This document shows positions 1-7,418 of a stretch of DNA of 64,000 bases, one piece after another. A program made the translations under genes and the position numbers. The notes beneath the pieces were generated by a model. The model did no database searches, had not been told where the DNA came from, and saw nothing but the letters and a program-made list of their open reading frames with translations. Source of the DNA: Clostridiales bacterium. GTDB taxonomy: Bacteria > Bacillota > Clostridia > Christensenellales > Pumilibacteraceae. Where the stretch lies: assembly GCA_003533505.1 (NCBI GenBank), contig DQGD01000003.1, positions 34,252 to 98,251 of the forward strand, in the 5' to 3' direction. Every line of letters starts with the position of its first letter. Within the stretch, counting starts at the first letter, position 1.

Positions 1-21
1 TGGAACGAATAATAATCCTAT

Positions 22-128
22 TGTCATTCCGAGCGGAGCGGTAGCGCAGCCCCGAGAATCCGGGCGAAGACGCATTTAATATAATTATACGCTTCGCTAG
101 ATTCCCGGGGCTCCGCTCGGAATGACAT
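22..128. repeat. Dispersed palindromic repeat, complete copy
   Basis: An imperfect palindrome of about 106 bp. Its outer arms match perfectly over 17 bp (TGTCATTCCGAGCGGAG at 22-38 against its complement at 112-128), and an inner pair (agccccgagaatc / gattcccggggct) extends the stem. The centre is AT-rich. Related copies occur near 6.9, 18.2 and 23.5 kb. It encodes nothing and probably folds as a long hairpin in RNA or single-stranded DNA. Confidence 0.8.
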
Positions 129-179
129 ATAAGGCAGGGTAATCAAATCACCAACGCGCACTCTCCGTCTAAAACGTCA

Positions 180-312
180 TCCTGAGCGCGCGGCTTTCCG
201 CGCGCGTGAGGAACCCCTGCATGGAACGAATAATAATCCTATTGTCATTGCGAGCGGAGCGGTAGCGCAGCCCCGAGAATCCGGGCGAAGGCGCATAATC
301 ATAATTTTTTAC
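180..312. repeat. Repeat mosaic: hairpin plus half copy of the palindromic element
   Basis: A hairpin (GCGCGCGG / CCGCGCGC near 184-205) is followed by a second copy of the 5' flank seen at position 1 (ggaacgaataataatcctat) and a left half of the palindromic element at 243-311. Nothing coding was recognised between 1 and 438. Confidence 0.7.
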
Positions 313-438
313 TCCTCGCCTCTTACCTGCCGCCGCATTTATCAGGCAGATTATCCACTTCCCCACCGCAACGCGTGAACGAAGCGTGAATATGCTTTAC
401 AACCGCAAAAATTTTATCCGTAAACACATAATCCGCCG

Positions 439-467
439 TTGAGTTTTCGCGCGAAGTTTGCTATAAT
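439..467 (+). promoter_or_regulatory. Vegetative promoter of the sensor kinase operon; predicted leaderless start
   Basis: TTGAGT (439-444), a 17-bp spacer and a perfect TATAAT (462-467). Only seven bases separate the -10 box from the ATG at 475, so transcription should begin at or next to the A of the start codon. No Shine-Dalgarno sequence is present. Confidence 0.75.
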
Positions 468-474
468 AAGTCTG

Positions 475-2382
475 ATGAGAAAGCTTGCGACAAAAACCAA
501 ATCGATAATTACGGCGGCGAGCGCGGCGCTTGTCGCGGCGGTGTGTCTTTTCATAACGGCGTATTTCCTCGTAAAGAGCAACGACAACATGAACTCGAAG
601 CAAGGGCTGCCCGACATCGAAAACTGCGTAATCGATTTTTCGGGCGCGGACACGGAAAACAAGTACCTGAAACAGCACATGCAGGGCACCTACGAGTTCT
701 TTTGCAACAAGTGGCTTGTGACCGACGGCATAACGGACGCCGAACCCGACGCGATAGTTACCGTGCCACACCGCTACACCGAAACTACGCTCGACGGCAA
801 GCGGCTGACGAACGAGGGCTACGCCTCCTACCGCGTGTTCGTCAAGGGGCTCAGCCCGGGCACGCCGATATATTTTCTCAACAACAACTTCGTGGGCGCG
901 TTCCGAGGCTACGTCAACGGCGAGCTCGTCTACTCCTACGGCTCGCAGAACAGAACGGGCGAGGCGTGGTCGGACGGCGAGGCGGAAGTAATGCTTACCT
1001 ACGTCGTCCCCGACGAACAGCCGCTCGAGGTAGTATTCGAGGTTTCCTCGTGCCGCGAGGGCGGTCTCACCTCCGCGCCGAGACTGATGATTTCCACGCG
1101 CGACGCCGACCCTCCGTCGCCATACCTTACGAACAACATCGGGTTTATCGTCCTGGGGCTGACCGTAGCGCTGTTCGCGTTCTCGTTTATCGTAAACTTC
1201 GGACTGCCGTCGCTGCGCCGCGACTACTCGTTCGCGCTGGTCATGGCGGCGGTTACGGTGATGACGGTGTTCTCAATCGCCGTGTATTGGCGGCTGCTGG
1301 CGTTCATGCGTCTGCACACCTACAACATTATGATTGACGCAAACTTTATCGCGGTAGCTCTTCTGCTCGGCACGCTCGTTTACCACTTCTACCGCAGCAG
1401 GACCATAAGCCGCATTCTGCCCGTGGCAATCGCCGTGGGCGTGGGAGTGGCTGTGGCGACGGCGCTGTACATAGCTCTCACGGGCACGGTTTACCGCGTG
1501 ATTGCGCCGCTAATCGAGTGCGCCTGCCTTATCGGGCTCGTTTATCCCGTCATTCGCGAGCCGAAACCGGGACGTGTGCGCAAGGCGACCTACTCGCTGC
1601 TGCTCCTCGCCTCGGCGACCTACGTCCTCTGCACGGTGTTTGACCTCATGAACCTGACCGTAGCCGGCATGGAGCAAAGCATAGCCTACGTCATGATTCC
1701 CATGATACTGTCGGTAATCGCGCTTTACCGCGAAATCACCGTTGAGAACTCGCGCAAGGTGGTGGACGCGCTGCGGCTGGAGCGCGAACGCGACGCCATC
1801 AAAGCCGACGCGCTTCGTGCGCAAATCAAGCCGCATTTTATATTCAACAGTCTGTCGGCAATCCAGAACGCCTACGGAAAGGATTGCGAGACGGGCGACA
1901 AGGCTCTCGCCGCGTTCAGCCGTCATCTGCGCGCCAACGTGGACGCCGGCGAAGACGCGCTCGTGCCGCTCGCTCGCGAAATCGACAACATAAACAACTA
2001 CGCCGAGCTCGAAAACATGCGCCGAGAAAAGCCGATACGGTTTCTGCTCGACTGCGCCGACCTCGACTTCTCGCTGCCGGTGCTCAGCCTGCAACCGTTT
2101 ATCGAAAACGCGTTCAAGTACTCGCGCGTGGAGGAAACGGACGGCTATGTGCAGCTGAAAAGCCGCGCAGCCGCTTGCGGTCACGTCGTGGAGATTATCG
2201 ACAACGGCGTGGGCTTTGACCCGTCGGAGGTTAAAAGCGGCTCCGTGGGGCTAAGGAACGCGAGCGAGCGGCTGAGAATACTCGCCCGTGCGCGCGTAAC
2301 TATCGACAGCTCGCCGGGGCGCGGTACTCGCGTAATTATCGAAATTCCCGAAATCAAAGACGACAAGGACGGTGAACAATGA
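475..2382 (+). CDS. LytS/YesM-type sensor histidine kinase with 7TMR-DISM-like sensor
   Basis: A membrane histidine kinase of about 635 residues. It has one N-terminal membrane segment (about 14-35), an extracellular beta-rich domain (about 36-215) resembling 7TMR-DISM ligand-binding modules, a block of about seven membrane helices (about 218-420) and a cytoplasmic HisKA_7TM/HATPase module. The phospho-acceptor lies in IKPHFIFNSL (His about 454). ATP-binding boxes are QPFIENAFKYSR, DNGVGFD and GSVGLRNASERL. I chose the ATG at 475 rather than the upstream TTG at 439, because the TTG coincides with the -35 box. It overlaps the response regulator by ATGA, so the two form a two-component system. 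The ligand is unknown; the sensor fold suggests a carbohydrate or envelope signal (inference). Confidence 0.85.
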   Translation: MRKLATKTKSIITAASAALVAAVCLFITAYFLVKSNDNMNSKQGLPDIENCVIDFSGADTENKYLKQHMQGTYEFFCNKWLVTDGITDAEPDAIVTVPHRYTETTLDGKRLTNEGYASYRVFVKGLSPGTPIYFLNNNFVGAFRGYVNGELVYSYGSQNRTGEAWSDGEAEVMLTYVVPDEQPLEVVFEVSSCREGGLTSAPRLMISTRDADPPSPYLTNNIGFIVLGLTVALFAFSFIVNFGLPSLRRDYSFALVMAAVTVMTVFSIAVYWRLLAFMRLHTYNIMIDANFIAVALLLGTLVYHFYRSRTISRILPVAIAVGVGVAVATALYIALTGTVYRVIAPLIECACLIGLVYPVIREPKPGRVRKATYSLLLLASATYVLCTVFDLMNLTVAGMEQSIAYVMIPMILSVIALYREITVENSRKVVDALRLERERDAIKADALRAQIKPHFIFNSLSAIQNAYGKDCETGDKALAAFSRHLRANVDAGEDALVPLAREIDNINNYAELENMRREKPIRFLLDCADLDFSLPVLSLQPFIENAFKYSRVEETDGYVQLKSRAAACGHVVEIIDNGVGFDPSEVKSGSVGLRNASERLRILARARVTIDSSPGRGTRVIIEIPEIKDDKDGEQ

Positions 2383-3167
2383 ACATAATAGTAATCGACG
2401 ACGAACCGGCTCCGCTTCTCACGTTCGCCTCGCACATTCTCGACAACGCCGCGGTCACGGCTAACATGTTTTCGCTGAAAGTGGACGAGGCGCTGGAATT
2501 CGCGCGCACTCACGAGCACAAGGCGGTGTTCCTCGACATCAAAATGCCCTCGATAAACGGCGTGGAGCTCGCCGAAAAGTTTATCGAAATCAATCCCGAC
2601 GTGCGCATAATCTTTATCACGGGCTACGCCCAGAACATTCGCGAAATCAAGCGGCGCGTCGGAAAAAACCTGTTCGCGTTCTGCTACAAGCCCTACGACG
2701 CCGCAACGCTGAACTCGATACTGACGCGGCTTGCGGACGAGGAAAACCGCAGCGTAAGCTTCCGCACGTTTCCGCGCTTCGACTGCTTCTCGGGCTCGGT
2801 GCCGGTGGACTTCGGTAGGGCAAAAGCAAAGGAGCTCCTTGCGCTATTAGTCGACCGCAGGGGCGGTTTCGTCACCATGGAAGAAGCGATAACCGCGCTG
2901 TGGCAGGAGAAAACCGCCAATCTGTCAAAGCAGCTCTACCGCGACGCCGTGTGCCGGTTGCGACTCACGCTGAACGAGTACGGCGCAGGGCACATTCTCA
3001 ACGTCAAGCGCGCGCGTCTGGCGTTGAAAACACGGTACTGCTCCTGCGATATGTGGGACTTTATCGACGGCAAAGCCCCTGACGCCTTCCGCGGCGAGTA
3101 CATGCGCCCCTATGAGTGGGCAATCAAGACCGAGGCGCACTTCGCAGAAAAAGTCGGCAAGCCTTAA
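2379..3167 (+). CDS. Response regulator with C-terminal winged-helix (SARP/OmpR-like) domain
   Basis: A cytoplasmic regulator of 262 residues and partner of the upstream kinase, with which it overlaps by 4 bp. The receiver domain (about 1-120) has the acidic pair in IDDEP, the phospho-accepting Asp at about 53 in VFLDIKMP, a Thr/Gly switch (FITGYA) and the conserved Lys in CYKPYD. Residues about 140-235 resemble the DNA-binding half of BTAD/SARP-type activators (AKELLALLVDRRGGFVT; YRDAVCRLRLTL) rather than LytTR, which is the more usual partner of LytS kinases. Such pairings are known in Clostridia. The target genes are not evident here. An intrinsic terminator follows. Confidence 0.85.
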   Translation: MNIIVIDDEPAPLLTFASHILDNAAVTANMFSLKVDEALEFARTHEHKAVFLDIKMPSINGVELAEKFIEINPDVRIIFITGYAQNIREIKRRVGKNLFAFCYKPYDAATLNSILTRLADEENRSVSFRTFPRFDCFSGSVPVDFGRAKAKELLALLVDRRGGFVTMEEAITALWQEKTANLSKQLYRDAVCRLRLTLNEYGAGHILNVKRARLALKTRYCSCDMWDFIDGKAPDAFRGEYMRPYEWAIKTEAHFAEKVGKP

Positions 3168-3197
3168 CGCCCCTCGCCCACCATTACGCAAAACGAA

Positions 3198-3237
3198 ACC
3201 GCCTGTCGGGCTGTTGCCCGTCAAGCGGCTTTTGTTT
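3198..3237 (+). terminator. Intrinsic terminator of the two-component operon
   Basis: An imperfect stem AACCGCCTGTCGGGC / GCCCGTCAAGCGGCT with a TGTT loop, followed by a T-rich tail. Confidence 0.8.
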
Positions 3238-3277
3238 TATTCGGCTTTTGTTTTATTCGGTTTTTTGTTTTATTCGG
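3229..3277. repeat. Three tandem copies of a 16-bp T-rich unit
   Basis: The unit cttttgttttattcgg is repeated head to tail (3229-3244, 3245-3260, 3261-3277, the last with one extra T). The first copy forms the U-tract of the terminator, so the tract appears to have been duplicated. Confidence 0.85.
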
Positions 3278-3288
3278 TCAATCGCGGT

Positions 3289-3651
3289 TTATCCCACGAA
3301 CGTGAACGGCGCAAGGTAGAACTTCCCGTACACGACGCACTCGAAAATTATCGCGCCCACAACGAGCATAAGGCACACGACAGCTGCAATCAGGAAAGCT
3401 ACGGTCAGCGCGTTTTTGCCGCGGCAGGTCTGGTTTATTCCCGCGGTCAGCGCAACCGCGATGCAAATCACGAGCGGAAAGAACAGCGCGGAAAAGGTCT
3501 TTAATCCCATTTCCGGGCTGACGAGATAGACAATCTCGGCAATCAGCAGAAATATCGCCGCAAGACACGCGGAAATCGCCTCGAACGCTATCAAAATCTT
3601 CGCCGACGGTGTGAGTTTGTCGCCTATTCTCACTTTACGATTGGTTTCCAT
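3289..3651 (-). CDS. Small integral membrane protein, function unknown
   Basis: 120 residues with a short basic N-terminus (METNRKVRIGDK) and about three or four hydrophobic helices (about 17-45, 50-72, 82-110). No family was recognised. The promoter lies so close upstream that the mRNA is predicted to be leaderless. It converges with the two-component operon and shares no operon with rpsT, which ends in a strong terminator just upstream. A multi-helix accessory membrane protein is the most that can be said. Confidence 0.6.
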   Translation of the reverse strand: METNRKVRIGDKLTPSAKILIAFEAISACLAAIFLLIAEIVYLVSPEMGLKTFSALFFPLVICIAVALTAGINQTCRGKNALTVAFLIAAVVCLMLVVGAIIFECVVYGKFYLAPFTFVG

Positions 3652-3657
3652 ACGTTT

Positions 3658-3686
3658 ATTTTACACTATTTTTCGACTCGTGTCAA
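3658..3686 (-). promoter_or_regulatory. Promoter of the small membrane protein; predicted leaderless
   Basis: On the minus strand, TTGACA (3686-3681), a 17-bp spacer and TAAAAT (3663-3658). Six bases (AAACGT) then separate it from the ATG at 3651, so the transcript should start at the start codon. No Shine-Dalgarno sequence could fit. Confidence 0.75.
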
Positions 3687-3722
3687 CGAGATGACGAGCG
3701 CATTTACGCGCTTTATCGCACG

Positions 3723-3764
3723 CAAAAAGCGGCGCAACCCGAGATTACGCAAGGGTCACACCGC
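3723..3764 (-). terminator. Terminator of rpsT
   Basis: A 12-bp stem with wobble pairs (GCGGTGTGACCC / GGGTTGCGCCGC on the minus strand) followed by TTTTT. Confidence 0.85.
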
Positions 3765-3793
3765 GATTTCGCAAAACTATTCCGGAAAGAAAC

Positions 3794-4390
3794 TTATTCC
3801 GCGTCGGCGGTTTTGGTTGCCTTTTTGGTGGTTTTCTTAGCAGCCGGCTTAGCTTCGCCGTCGGCAGCAGCCTTTTTAGCGGCGGTTTTCTTAGCGGCCG
3901 GCTTAGCTTCACCGTCGGCAGCAGCCTTTTTAGCGGCGGTTTTCTTGGCAGCCGGCTTCTTTGCGGCAGCCTTCTCGGCTTCCTTGGCAGCTTCGGTGGC
4001 GGCTTTCTTTTCCGCGTTCTTCTTCGCTACCTCGGCTCTCGCAGCTTCGCGAGCTTCCTTGGCGGCTCTTGCCTTCTCGGCAGCCAAAGTCTTGTTATCC
4101 TTCTTGATAACGACTTCTTTCTTGCCCGACTTGATGTCGACGATACGCTTAGCGATGCCCGACTTCTTGTTAGCGGCGGTGTTCTTGTGCATAAGACCTT
4201 TGCTAACTGCGGAGTCGAGAACCGACATAGTTTCGGGGAGCAGTCTTTCGGCTTCTTCGATATTATTGGTATCGATAGCGTTATTGATTTTCTTAATCGC
4301 GTTTTTAACGACGGTGATTTGCGCTCTGTTGGCGGCGTTCCTGTCCTTGGTGATTAATGCGCGTTTTTTCGCGGACTTAATGTTAGGCAC
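3794..4390 (-). CDS. rpsT: 30S ribosomal protein S20 with a Lys/Ala-rich C-terminal tail
   Basis: 198 residues. Residues 1 to about 90 are a typical S20 (PNIKSAKKRALITKDRNAANRA..., NKKSGIAKRI), which binds 16S rRNA in the small subunit. The usual length is 80-90, so about 108 residues are extra. The extension is almost wholly Ala, Lys and Glu. It ends in two exact 18-residue repeats (PAAKKTAAKKAAADGEAK), each encoded by a nearly identical 54-bp DNA repeat. The tail resembles histone-H1-like or mycobacterial HU-like tails. The start is GTG at 4390, with AAGGAG seven bases upstream and the family-typical PNIKSAKK following. It is divergent from gpr, as in Bacillus. In-frame upstream codons are rejected because they lie in the promoter. 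Confidence 0.95.
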   Translation of the reverse strand: MPNIKSAKKRALITKDRNAANRAQITVVKNAIKKINNAIDTNNIEEAERLLPETMSVLDSAVSKGLMHKNTAANKKSGIAKRIVDIKSGKKEVVIKKDNKTLAAEKARAAKEAREAARAEVAKKNAEKKAATEAAKEAEKAAAKKPAAKKTAAKKAAADGEAKPAAKKTAAKKAAADGEAKPAAKKTTKKATKTADAE

Positions 4391-4427
4391 TGTATTTCTC
4401 CTTGAGTGGATATTATTTAACTTTGTC

Positions 4428-4456
4428 ATTTTATCACAAGTAATTTTAAAAAGCAA
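4428..4456 (-). promoter_or_regulatory. rpsT promoter
   Basis: TTGCTT (4456-4451), a 17-bp spacer and TAAAAT (4433-4428) on the minus strand, giving a leader of about 30 nt containing AAGGAG. Confidence 0.8.
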
Positions 4457-4502
4457 GTTTTTTGCGGTATGTTTTGTTATTTTCGGTGCAATAATCCCGA
4501 TT

Positions 4503-5270
4503 ATGTCCGCAATCAAACCAAAAAATCGTACCGACCTCGCCTCCGAGCTCGTTCGTCCGCGCTCGGTAAGGCTGAACGAACATGTCACGCGCACCGACGT
4601 AACCCTCGACGAGGAAGCCGCAAAGGCGCTCGGAAAGCCCGTGGGGCGGTATACTACCGTGTCGGGCTCGGCGGTGCTGCGCGGCGAGCGCGAATACTAC
4701 CCTCGCCTCGTGCGCGCCCTCGCCGACGCCGTGCGCGAGTTCGTCCAAAAGCCGGAAACCTGCCTTATCGTGGGACTCGGCAATCCGTCCATGACCGCCG
4801 ACGCGCTGGGCTCGGCAGTCGTGAAGCGTATAACGGTCACTCGTTCGCCCGAAAGCGGCGGCGTGTGCACGCTATGTCCGTCTGTTTCGGGCGTGACGGG
4901 CGTGGAAAGCTTTGACGTCATTTCGGGCGTAACCGGCGTTGTAAAACCCTCGCTGGTCATTGCCGTCGACAGCCTGTGCGCGGCTTCCGGCAGCCGCCTT
5001 GCTTCCGCGTTTCAGATAACCGACACGGGCATCGCGCCGGGAAGCGGCGTGGGCAATCACAGGTTTCGGCTCGACCGCGCGACTCTCGGCTGCCCCGTAA
5101 TCGGCGTGGGTGTGCCGCTCGTGGTCTACGCCTCCACGATGATTCGCGAAGCCGGCGCGGAACCGAGCGAAAGCGACCTAATCGTCACCCCTAAGGACGT
5201 GGACTTAATCGTCGAGGACTGCGCCGCAGTAATCGCCGCCGCCCTCAACAAAGCTCTCGGCAACGACTGA
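4503..5270 (+). CDS. gpr: Germination protease (spore endopeptidase, peptidase family A25)
   Basis: 255 residues. GPR degrades the small acid-soluble DNA-binding proteins when spores germinate. Family hallmarks are RTDLA near the N-terminus, LIVGLGN followed by TADALG (Asp about 100), GVTGVESFDVISGV, and ITDTGIAPGSGVGN (Asp about 174). The two Asp residues correspond to the proposed catalytic pair. A segment of roughly 70 residues present in Bacillus GPR between the VGVPLVV strand and the final VTPKDVD motif is mostly absent, so this is a compact form (Bacillus GPR is near 370). The ATG at 4503 has no clear Shine-Dalgarno; an AATAAT box lies seven bases upstream, so leaderless expression from a sporulation promoter is possible but unproven. 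It implies an endospore-forming organism. Confidence 0.92.
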   Translation: MSAIKPKNRTDLASELVRPRSVRLNEHVTRTDVTLDEEAAKALGKPVGRYTTVSGSAVLRGEREYYPRLVRALADAVREFVQKPETCLIVGLGNPSMTADALGSAVVKRITVTRSPESGGVCTLCPSVSGVTGVESFDVISGVTGVVKPSLVIAVDSLCAASGSRLASAFQITDTGIAPGSGVGNHRFRLDRATLGCPVIGVGVPLVVYASTMIREAGAEPSESDLIVTPKDVDLIVEDCAAVIAAALNKALGND

Positions 5271-5301
5271 AAATGACAGAAAATGCTCTTTCTCTCGTAA
5301 A

Positions 5302-5350
5302 AAGCCTGCGAACAACGGAAATACCCGTCCGCTTCGCAGGCCGCGTTTTT
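5302..5350. terminator. Bidirectional terminator between gpr and the BspA-like gene
   Basis: Perfect 9-bp arms GCCTGCGAA (5304-5312) and TTCGCAGGC (5333-5341), with an A-run on the left and TTTTT on the right, so it can act on both convergent transcripts. Confidence 0.85.
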
Positions 5351-5485
5351 GTGTATTCTCTCTTCTGCCGGCTACGCCAAATCGGCATTTTTCAAACGGA
5401 CTTTCGTTCTCCGCTACGCCGCCAATCGATAACTTGTGCCGATAAGGATACGGCGACTTCCTCCGGAATCCCGATTGTTTTTTCG

Positions 5486-6529
5486 TTATGCGACGTATTC
5501 CCAAACGACTTTAAGAGTATAACCACTCGACCCTGCGTTCCAATTCTTGTTCCAGCCGGTCGCGTCGGCTTTCTTGCACTCGCAATTAATCGTGAGCGAG
5601 TAATTGCAATACTCGAATATATATTCTCCCACGCTCGTCACGCTTTTCGGTATAACGACGCTCGTCAAACCCTTGCAATAACCGAACGCTTTATTCCCGA
5701 TAGTCGTTAAAACGCTCGGCAGCGCAATTTCGGTCAGCTTTTCGCAATGATAGAACGCATAAGTTCCTATGCTCGTTACGCCCGACGGTATCGCTATGCT
5801 TTCAAGCGCCGTGCAACCGCTGAACGCGCTCATCTCGATAGCCGTCACGGTGTCCGGCAGCGTTACGCTCTTAAGTCCGCTGCAATAATAGAACAGGCTG
5901 TTCGCAACGCGCGTTACGCCCGACGGCAACGTCGTGCTCGTAAGTCCGCTGCAATCGCGGAACGCGCCTTCGCCGAGATTTGTCGCGCCGGCAGGCAACG
6001 TTATGCTCGTAAGCTTGCTGCAGTTTTGGAACGCGTAATCCCCGATACTCGTTAAGCCGTCGGGTATCGTCACGCTCGTCATGCCGTTGCATTTATAAAA
6101 CGCCTCTTCGCCGATTTCCGTTACGTTTTTGCCTATCGTCACGCTCGTTATATCCTTGCGTTCATTAAACGCTGCCGCGCCGATAGCCGTCACCTTTTTA
6201 TCGTTGTACATCGACGGAATATTGACTTCGGTTTCCGTGCCGGTATAGCCCGTCACCTTGTAGGTATCGTCGCCAAGCAGCTCGTAAGCAAGCCCTTCTG
6301 TCGCAGGCGCTTCGGGAGTAACCTCTCCGCTCGGCGTTTGATTATCGCCGCCGTCGCTGTCGCCGCCGTCAGGCGTTTCGGGCGTGGTTGCGGTAATGCC
6401 GCTATTGCCGCCGTCACCGTTGCCGCCGTTACCTCCGTCGCTGTTCGTTTCGCCGCAAGCGATGAAAGCAAACGCCGAAATTATCGCGATACATACGCTC
6501 AATAATACGATTAACAATCTTTTTTTCAT
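5486..6529 (-). CDS. BspA-type leucine-rich-repeat surface lipoprotein
   Basis: 347 residues. A lipoprotein signal peptide ends in FIAC (Cys about 25), so the protein should be anchored to the outer face of the membrane. A Gly/Asp/Pro-rich spacer (about 28-75) follows. Eight or nine LRR_5 repeats of about 23 residues then run from about 95 to 320, of the form SVTIPDGLTSIGDYAFQNCS. BspA-like proteins of gut and oral bacteria bind host proteins or other bacteria; the ligand here is unknown. The C-terminus (about 320-347) lacks an LPXTG motif. It has its own promoter and an AAGGAG-type ribosome binding site, and stands alone between the gpr terminator and a repeat-filled gap. Confidence 0.9.
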   Translation of the reverse strand: MKKRLLIVLLSVCIAIISAFAFIACGETNSDGGNGGNGDGGNSGITATTPETPDGGDSDGGDNQTPSGEVTPEAPATEGLAYELLGDDTYKVTGYTGTETEVNIPSMYNDKKVTAIGAAAFNERKDITSVTIGKNVTEIGEEAFYKCNGMTSVTIPDGLTSIGDYAFQNCSKLTSITLPAGATNLGEGAFRDCSGLTSTTLPSGVTRVANSLFYYCSGLKSVTLPDTVTAIEMSAFSGCTALESIAIPSGVTSIGTYAFYHCEKLTEIALPSVLTTIGNKAFGYCKGLTSVVIPKSVTSVGEYIFEYCNYSLTINCECKKADATGWNKNWNAGSSGYTLKVVWEYVA

Positions 6530-6557
6530 ATCTGTATCTCCTTTTCGTTACGCTTAC

Positions 6558-6587
6558 AGTTTACACCTCTGCCCGCAAAACGGTCAA
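6558..6587 (-). promoter_or_regulatory. Promoter of the BspA-like gene
   Basis: TTGACC (6587-6582), an 18-bp spacer and TAAACT (6563-6558) on the minus strand. Confidence 0.6.
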
Positions 6588-6726
6588 GCGTTTTATGAAA
6601 TTGCGCCCGAATTTTTGATTTTCTTCGCGTCGGAGCGGCGTGATATTCGCCTGACGGCGAGTTATATCCTCGCTGTCGCTCGGGTGATATTCACTTTGCG
6701 GCGAGTGAGATTCGCGCTATCGCGCG

Positions 6727-7055
6727 AGTTAAGGATTAGTAATTGTTCCATGTATGGGATTCCACGTCGCGAACATCGCCCCTATGGGCTTTGTTCGCTC
6801 CTCTGAATGACGCGGGAGGACGGAGAGCGCACGTTCGGGTTTTGATTGTCCTACCTTATACGTCATTCCGAGCTTGCCGAGGAATCTAGCGAAGCGTAAA
6901 TAATTATATTAAATGCGCCTACGGCTAGATTCTTCGGCTGCGCTGTCGCTCCGCTCAGAATGACAAAGAGGATTAGTCCTTTCCTCCCGTGGGGGATTCC
7001 ACGTCGCGAACATCGCCCCTATGGGCTCTGTTCGCTCCTCTGAATGACGTTAGAA
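6727..7055. repeat. Repeat island: palindromic element flanked by direct repeats
   Basis: A full palindromic element (6861-6964, CGTCATTCCGAGC.../...CTCAGAATGACA) sits between two direct copies of a unit of about 55 bp that begins gggattccacgtcgcgaac and ends ctctgaatgacg (about 6756-6812 and 6993-7049). The whole gap 6588-7300 holds no credible gene. Confidence 0.8.
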
Positions 7056-7301
7056 AAGGAAGCTGCGCGTTAGAATTTAAACGTTTACCCCCCCCATACT
7101 TGCGGTTGTCGTGCGGTGCAGATGCTGTTACTCATTTGCGACATTTAAAGCGTTGCGGGGGGATTAGGGGGACACAGCCGCAAGTGTCCCCCAATGACTT
7201 TTTTGCTACTTTTTTCGTCACCTGAAAAAAGTAGATTATCTCTCTATCAGCTATAATTACATCTACATCATTAAAACTAACCTATCTGCCGCAATTAAAA
7301 G

Positions 7302-7347
7302 AAAAAAGCAGCGTTACCTGCTTTTCGCAAAAATAACGCTACTTTTT
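7302..7347 (-). terminator. Terminator of htpG
   Basis: On the minus strand the arms AGTAGCGTTA / TAACGCTGCT enclose a 17-nt loop and are followed by TTTTTT. The stem also has a T-run on the plus strand. Confidence 0.85.
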
Positions 7348-7418
7348 AATTCGGGTTTGTAGGGAATGAAATTTTCCCTATTCATAAAAATTCGGGGCTT
7401 ATGGGGCGAATTACCGTC

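Noticed and set aside
3229..3277. Tandem repeats as a possible CRISPR array
   Set aside because: The units are contiguous without spacers and belong to a terminator tail. No array or cas gene was seen anywhere in the window.
4467..4495. A sigma-G or sigma-F promoter for gpr
   Set aside because: GTATG fits the -35, but CAATAAT does not match the -10 consensus well. Mentioned only as a possibility.
3813..4502. An open frame running upstream of gpr on the plus strand, encoding an Ala/Phe/Leu-rich stretch
   Set aside because: It is the complement of the Lys/Ala-rich rpsT tail. GPR similarity starts only after the ATG at 4503.
4446..4748. A minus-strand open frame over the start of gpr
   Set aside because: It overlaps the rpsT promoter and carries no recognisable motif; gpr on the other strand is certain.
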